Below are positions 62,027 through 64,000 of a stretch of DNA of 64,000 bases, piece after piece (position 1 is the first letter of the stretch; each line of letters opens with the position of its first letter). The stretch comes from Aurantibrevibacter sp041749595 (GTDB taxonomy: Bacteria > Bacteroidota > Bacteroidia > Flavobacteriales > Flavobacteriaceae): the NCBI GenBank assembly GCA_041749595.1, contig JBGTBA010000165.1, positions 17,581-81,580 of the forward strand. Direction: 5' to 3'. The notes below the pieces were generated by a model. It did no database searches. It worked only from the letters and a program-made list of their open reading frames with translations, and was not told the DNA's origin. The position numbers and the translations under genes were made by a program.

Positions 62027-62845
62027 ATGCAGATATCCCCTTCTATAGAACTATTGCCATATATCAAGCATTACCTATTTATAGGCAGTCCCGGGAATGG
62101 CATCAAAAATCTTCGCTTGTTTTCTGACGGCAATACGGGTATGGTTTTTTCTTTTAGAACTAGCCTTATCTCTACTGTTCAAAATAATAACGTAACATAC
62201 TTCTTACCTGCTTCATTTGTATATGGGCAAATTAGTGAATTTAAAGATTTATGTTTAATCGATGAGGCATCTTTACTAATCGTTGTTTTTCAACCTTACG
62301 GCATAAGCCGATTATTAGGAATACCGGCTAATTTAATTCGGGACAAAACCATTGGCACGGAAGATCTCTTTGGTATACAGGGTTTGATGCTCCACGAAAA
62401 ACTATATGGACAACCCGGCTTGGAAGGAAAATTAAAACTCCTGAACGCTTTCTTTTCTAAAATAGTCCCCAAACTTCCGGTATCGAATAATATACTGATT
62501 CAGGCATCTCTAAGCTTCATTCTAAAAAACGGTGGAACGGCTACAATGAACCAATTGGTAAAACATACGGGCTATACGGAAAGACATATTGAAAGAACTT
62601 TTAGCGAATGTATAGGTATAAACCCGAAAAAGTATGGAAACATCGTGAAATTACATGTTTTTTTGAAACTTCTAAAAGGCAAATCAAAACAAAACAACCT
62701 TATCGATTTTTGTTACAGGGCCGGCGGCTATTACGATCAATCCCATTTAATCAAGGAATTCAAGAAATACACCGGAATGACACCAAAAGATTATCTATAC
62801 AAGACCACCAGACTAACCAGTAACTTTATAGAATTTAATTCTTAA
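62027..62845 (+). CDS. AraC-family transcriptional regulator
   Basis: 272 residues. The N-terminal 150 residues form a sensor-like beta domain (LPYIKHYLFIGSPGN, DGNTGMVFSF, FQPYGISRLLGIPA) of the DUF6597 type seen in many AraC proteins. The C-terminal 100 residues hold two helix-turn-helix motifs; TMNQLVKHTGYTERHIERTFSECIGINPKKYGNIVKL and FCYRAGGYYDQSHLIKEFKKYTGMTPKDY, given here only as landmarks around residues 175-212 and 230-260. ATG 62027 (MQISPSIELLPY) is preferred over an in-frame TTG at 61967. It lies 88 bases upstream of the nitrilase-family gene on the same strand, which it may control. Confidence 0.88.
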   Translation: MQISPSIELLPYIKHYLFIGSPGNGIKNLRLFSDGNTGMVFSFRTSLISTVQNNNVTYFLPASFVYGQISEFKDLCLIDEASLLIVVFQPYGISRLLGIPANLIRDKTIGTEDLFGIQGLMLHEKLYGQPGLEGKLKLLNAFFSKIVPKLPVSNNILIQASLSFILKNGGTATMNQLVKHTGYTERHIERTFSECIGINPKKYGNIVKLHVFLKLLKGKSKQNNLIDFCYRAGGYYDQSHLIKEFKKYTGMTPKDYLYKTTRLTSNFIEFNS

Positions 62846-62933
62846 CATTCCACATTTTAGGCAATGTCGGGATTGTACAATTTGTCAAGAGACAAACAAT
62901 CTATTTTTGTCAAAAAATCCAAATAATAAAAAT

Positions 62934-63878
62934 ATGGACCAAATCAAAATATCGACCGCCCAATTTGAGCACAAAAATTCGGATAAAGATTATAATCTGT
63001 CGGTTATCGACAACCTTTCACAAAAAGCGGCATTAGAAGGCTCAAACGTAATTGCCTTTCATGAATGCTCCATTACGGGCTACACATTTGCAGGACATCT
63101 TTCAAAAGACCAAATGCTAAATTTGGCAGAATATATCCCAAGCGGGGAAAGTGTTCTGAAGCTCATTGAAATTGCCAAAAAGTACAATATTGTTATTCTA
63201 GCAGGCCTTTTTGAGAAAGATAAAAACAATTCTTTATACAATACTTACATATGTGTGGATAAAAGCGGATTAGTAGCGAAATTTAGAAAATTACATCCTT
63301 TCATAAGTCCTTATCTAACATCTGGAGATAGTTATTGCACTTTTAAATTGTTTGGATGGACATGTGGTATTTTGATATGTTACGACAATAATATCATAGA
63401 AAATGTACGGGCGACCACCCTTTTGGGCGCAGCTATTATTTTTATGCCCCATGTAACCATGTGCACCCCTTCTACCCGTCCCGGTGCCGGTTTTGTGGAT
63501 CCAAAACTTTGGAAAAATCGCAAAGCAGACCCCACTTCTCTACGTCTGGAATTTGATGGAATGAAAGGTAGGTCCTGGCTTATGAAATGGCTGCCGGCCA
63601 GAGCTTATGACAATGGCATTTATGTAATATTCCCAAACCCAATTGGCATGGACGATGACCAATTAAAAAATGGTTGTTCAATGATTATGGACCCTTTCGG
63701 GGATATTCTTGCAGAGTGCCGTTCATTTGACGATAGTTTTGTGACAGCGAACATTACGCCCGAAAAACTTATTCTGGCAGGTGGGCACAGATATATAAAA
63801 GCAAGACGCCCAGAGCTATATGGTGGCATAATTGGGCAACCCCATGAATCGGAACAAAAAAAGACCGTTGCCGAATAG
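62934..63878 (+). CDS. Carbon-nitrogen hydrolase (nitrilase superfamily)
   Basis: 314 residues. The catalytic Glu-Lys-Cys set is visible: Glu in FHECSITGY, Lys in KFRKLHPF and Cys in GILICYDNN. DSPRSRPGAGFVD-like text after the Cys (CTPSTRPGAGFVDPKLWKN) and a long middle insertion are unusual for plain amidases. Members hydrolyse nitriles, N-carbamoyl amino acids, omega-amides or propionamide-like amides; substrate unresolved. Start ATG 62934 (MDQIKISTAQFEHK) agrees with the family. It follows the AraC regulator gene, and about 70 bases separate it from the possible minus-strand gene at the right edge. Confidence 0.88.
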   Translation: MDQIKISTAQFEHKNSDKDYNLSVIDNLSQKAALEGSNVIAFHECSITGYTFAGHLSKDQMLNLAEYIPSGESVLKLIEIAKKYNIVILAGLFEKDKNNSLYNTYICVDKSGLVAKFRKLHPFISPYLTSGDSYCTFKLFGWTCGILICYDNNIIENVRATTLLGAAIIFMPHVTMCTPSTRPGAGFVDPKLWKNRKADPTSLRLEFDGMKGRSWLMKWLPARAYDNGIYVIFPNPIGMDDDQLKNGCSMIMDPFGDILAECRSFDDSFVTANITPEKLILAGGHRYIKARRPELYGGIIGQPHESEQKKTVAE

Positions 63879-63947
63879 TAATTTGAATTTTTGGATTTAA
63901 TTTGGTTGCTTTTTTTGATCAATTTAATTTTTCAGGTTACTTTTTAT

Positions 63948-64000
63948 TCATTTTTTGCTGTTTTTATTGGCTTTAACTGCTTTTTTTGCTTTGTTTTTTT
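63948..64000 (-). CDS. Possible Lys/Ala-rich C-terminus of a gene entering from the right edge
   Basis: On the minus strand, reading from 63998 to the TGA at 63950-63948, the frame reads K-N-K-A-K-K-A-V-K-A-N-K-N-S-K-K, a 16-residue Lys/Ala/Asn tail like those of histone H1-like or RNA-binding proteins. Another frame (from 64000) is also Lys-rich and stops 57 bases in, so coding is not proven; the region may just be T-rich spacer. It is on the correct side of a convergent arrangement with the nitrilase gene. Confidence 0.35.
   Translation of the reverse strand, partial: KNKAKKAVKANKNSKK

Overview
The window is a dense, ordinary-looking chromosomal stretch from a member of the Bacteroidota, most likely a marine or environmental Flavobacteriaceae (Maribacter/Zobellia/Arenibacter-like; the genus is inference). 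Support: a GldJ gliding lipoprotein gene followed by murF, the type IX secretion protein PorV followed by cytidine deaminase, a Bacteroidota-style PafA phosphatase, single-chain glycine decarboxylase GcvP, A-rich leaders with few Shine-Dalgarno sequences, and promoters of the TTG-N19/20-TAnnTTTG type. I count 58 protein genes, about a dozen hairpin terminators, and no rRNA, tRNA, CRISPR array, phage or insertion sequence.

Layout: (1) 1-4332, a plus-strand membrane-lipid operon: ftsH (cut by the left edge), LUD-domain protein, cdsA, psd, acyl-CoA-binding protein. (2) 4341-10812, minus strand: creatininase-family amidase, an alkylglycerol-monooxygenase-like integral membrane hydroxylase, a very divergent zinc-ribbon SDR, valS. 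(3) 11012-15131: DUF1573 protein, retropepsin/PDZ protein, aminotransferase and murB. (4) 15343-21776, a plus-strand run: ECF sigma/anti-sigma pair, small cysteine protein, second ECF sigma, lipA, gapA and a hybrid histidine kinase coupled to gapA. (5) 21773-24698: lpxK, divergent Nif3 and a coiled-coil protein of the zinc-ribbon family that has lost its cysteines. (6) 24765-32298: kynurenine 3-monooxygenase, a ClpP-like protease, lipoprotein, MFS carrier, kynureninase, GNAT, O-methyltransferase, PAP2 phosphatase, TatA. (7) 32416-39808: M1 and M3 peptidases, DUF6702, rhodanese, third ECF sigma with a tiny Cys/His partner, UbiA-like membrane protein. (8) 39942-48786: gcvP, a KASIII/methyltransferase/glycosyltransferase trio, pafA, MlaE/MlaF-type ABC transporter. 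(9) 48783-58429, minus strand: DUF389, manC, SprT-like, SDR, M28 peptidase, pdhC, pdhA, cdd, porV. (10) 58864-63878, plus: gldJ, murF, AraC regulator, nitrilase-family hydrolase; a Lys-rich C-terminus may enter from the right edge.

How they fit together: cell-envelope work dominates (phospholipid synthesis, peptidoglycan precursors MurB/MurF, lipid A LpxK, Mla-type lipid transport, T9SS/gliding PorV/GldJ), with central metabolism (GapA, PDH E1alpha/E2, LipA which makes the lipoyl group used by E2 and by the glycine cleavage system containing GcvP) and part of tryptophan catabolism through kynurenine.

I did not find an obvious new defence or mobile system. The most interesting items are: the SDR with an N-terminal C4 zinc ribbon and no catalytic Tyr; the hybrid kinase whose TTG start lies inside the gapA stop codon; the cysteine-less 'zinc ribbon' protein; the KASIII-methyltransferase-GT2 trio; and a GC-rich, highly self-complementary non-coding block near 35.4-35.5 kb.
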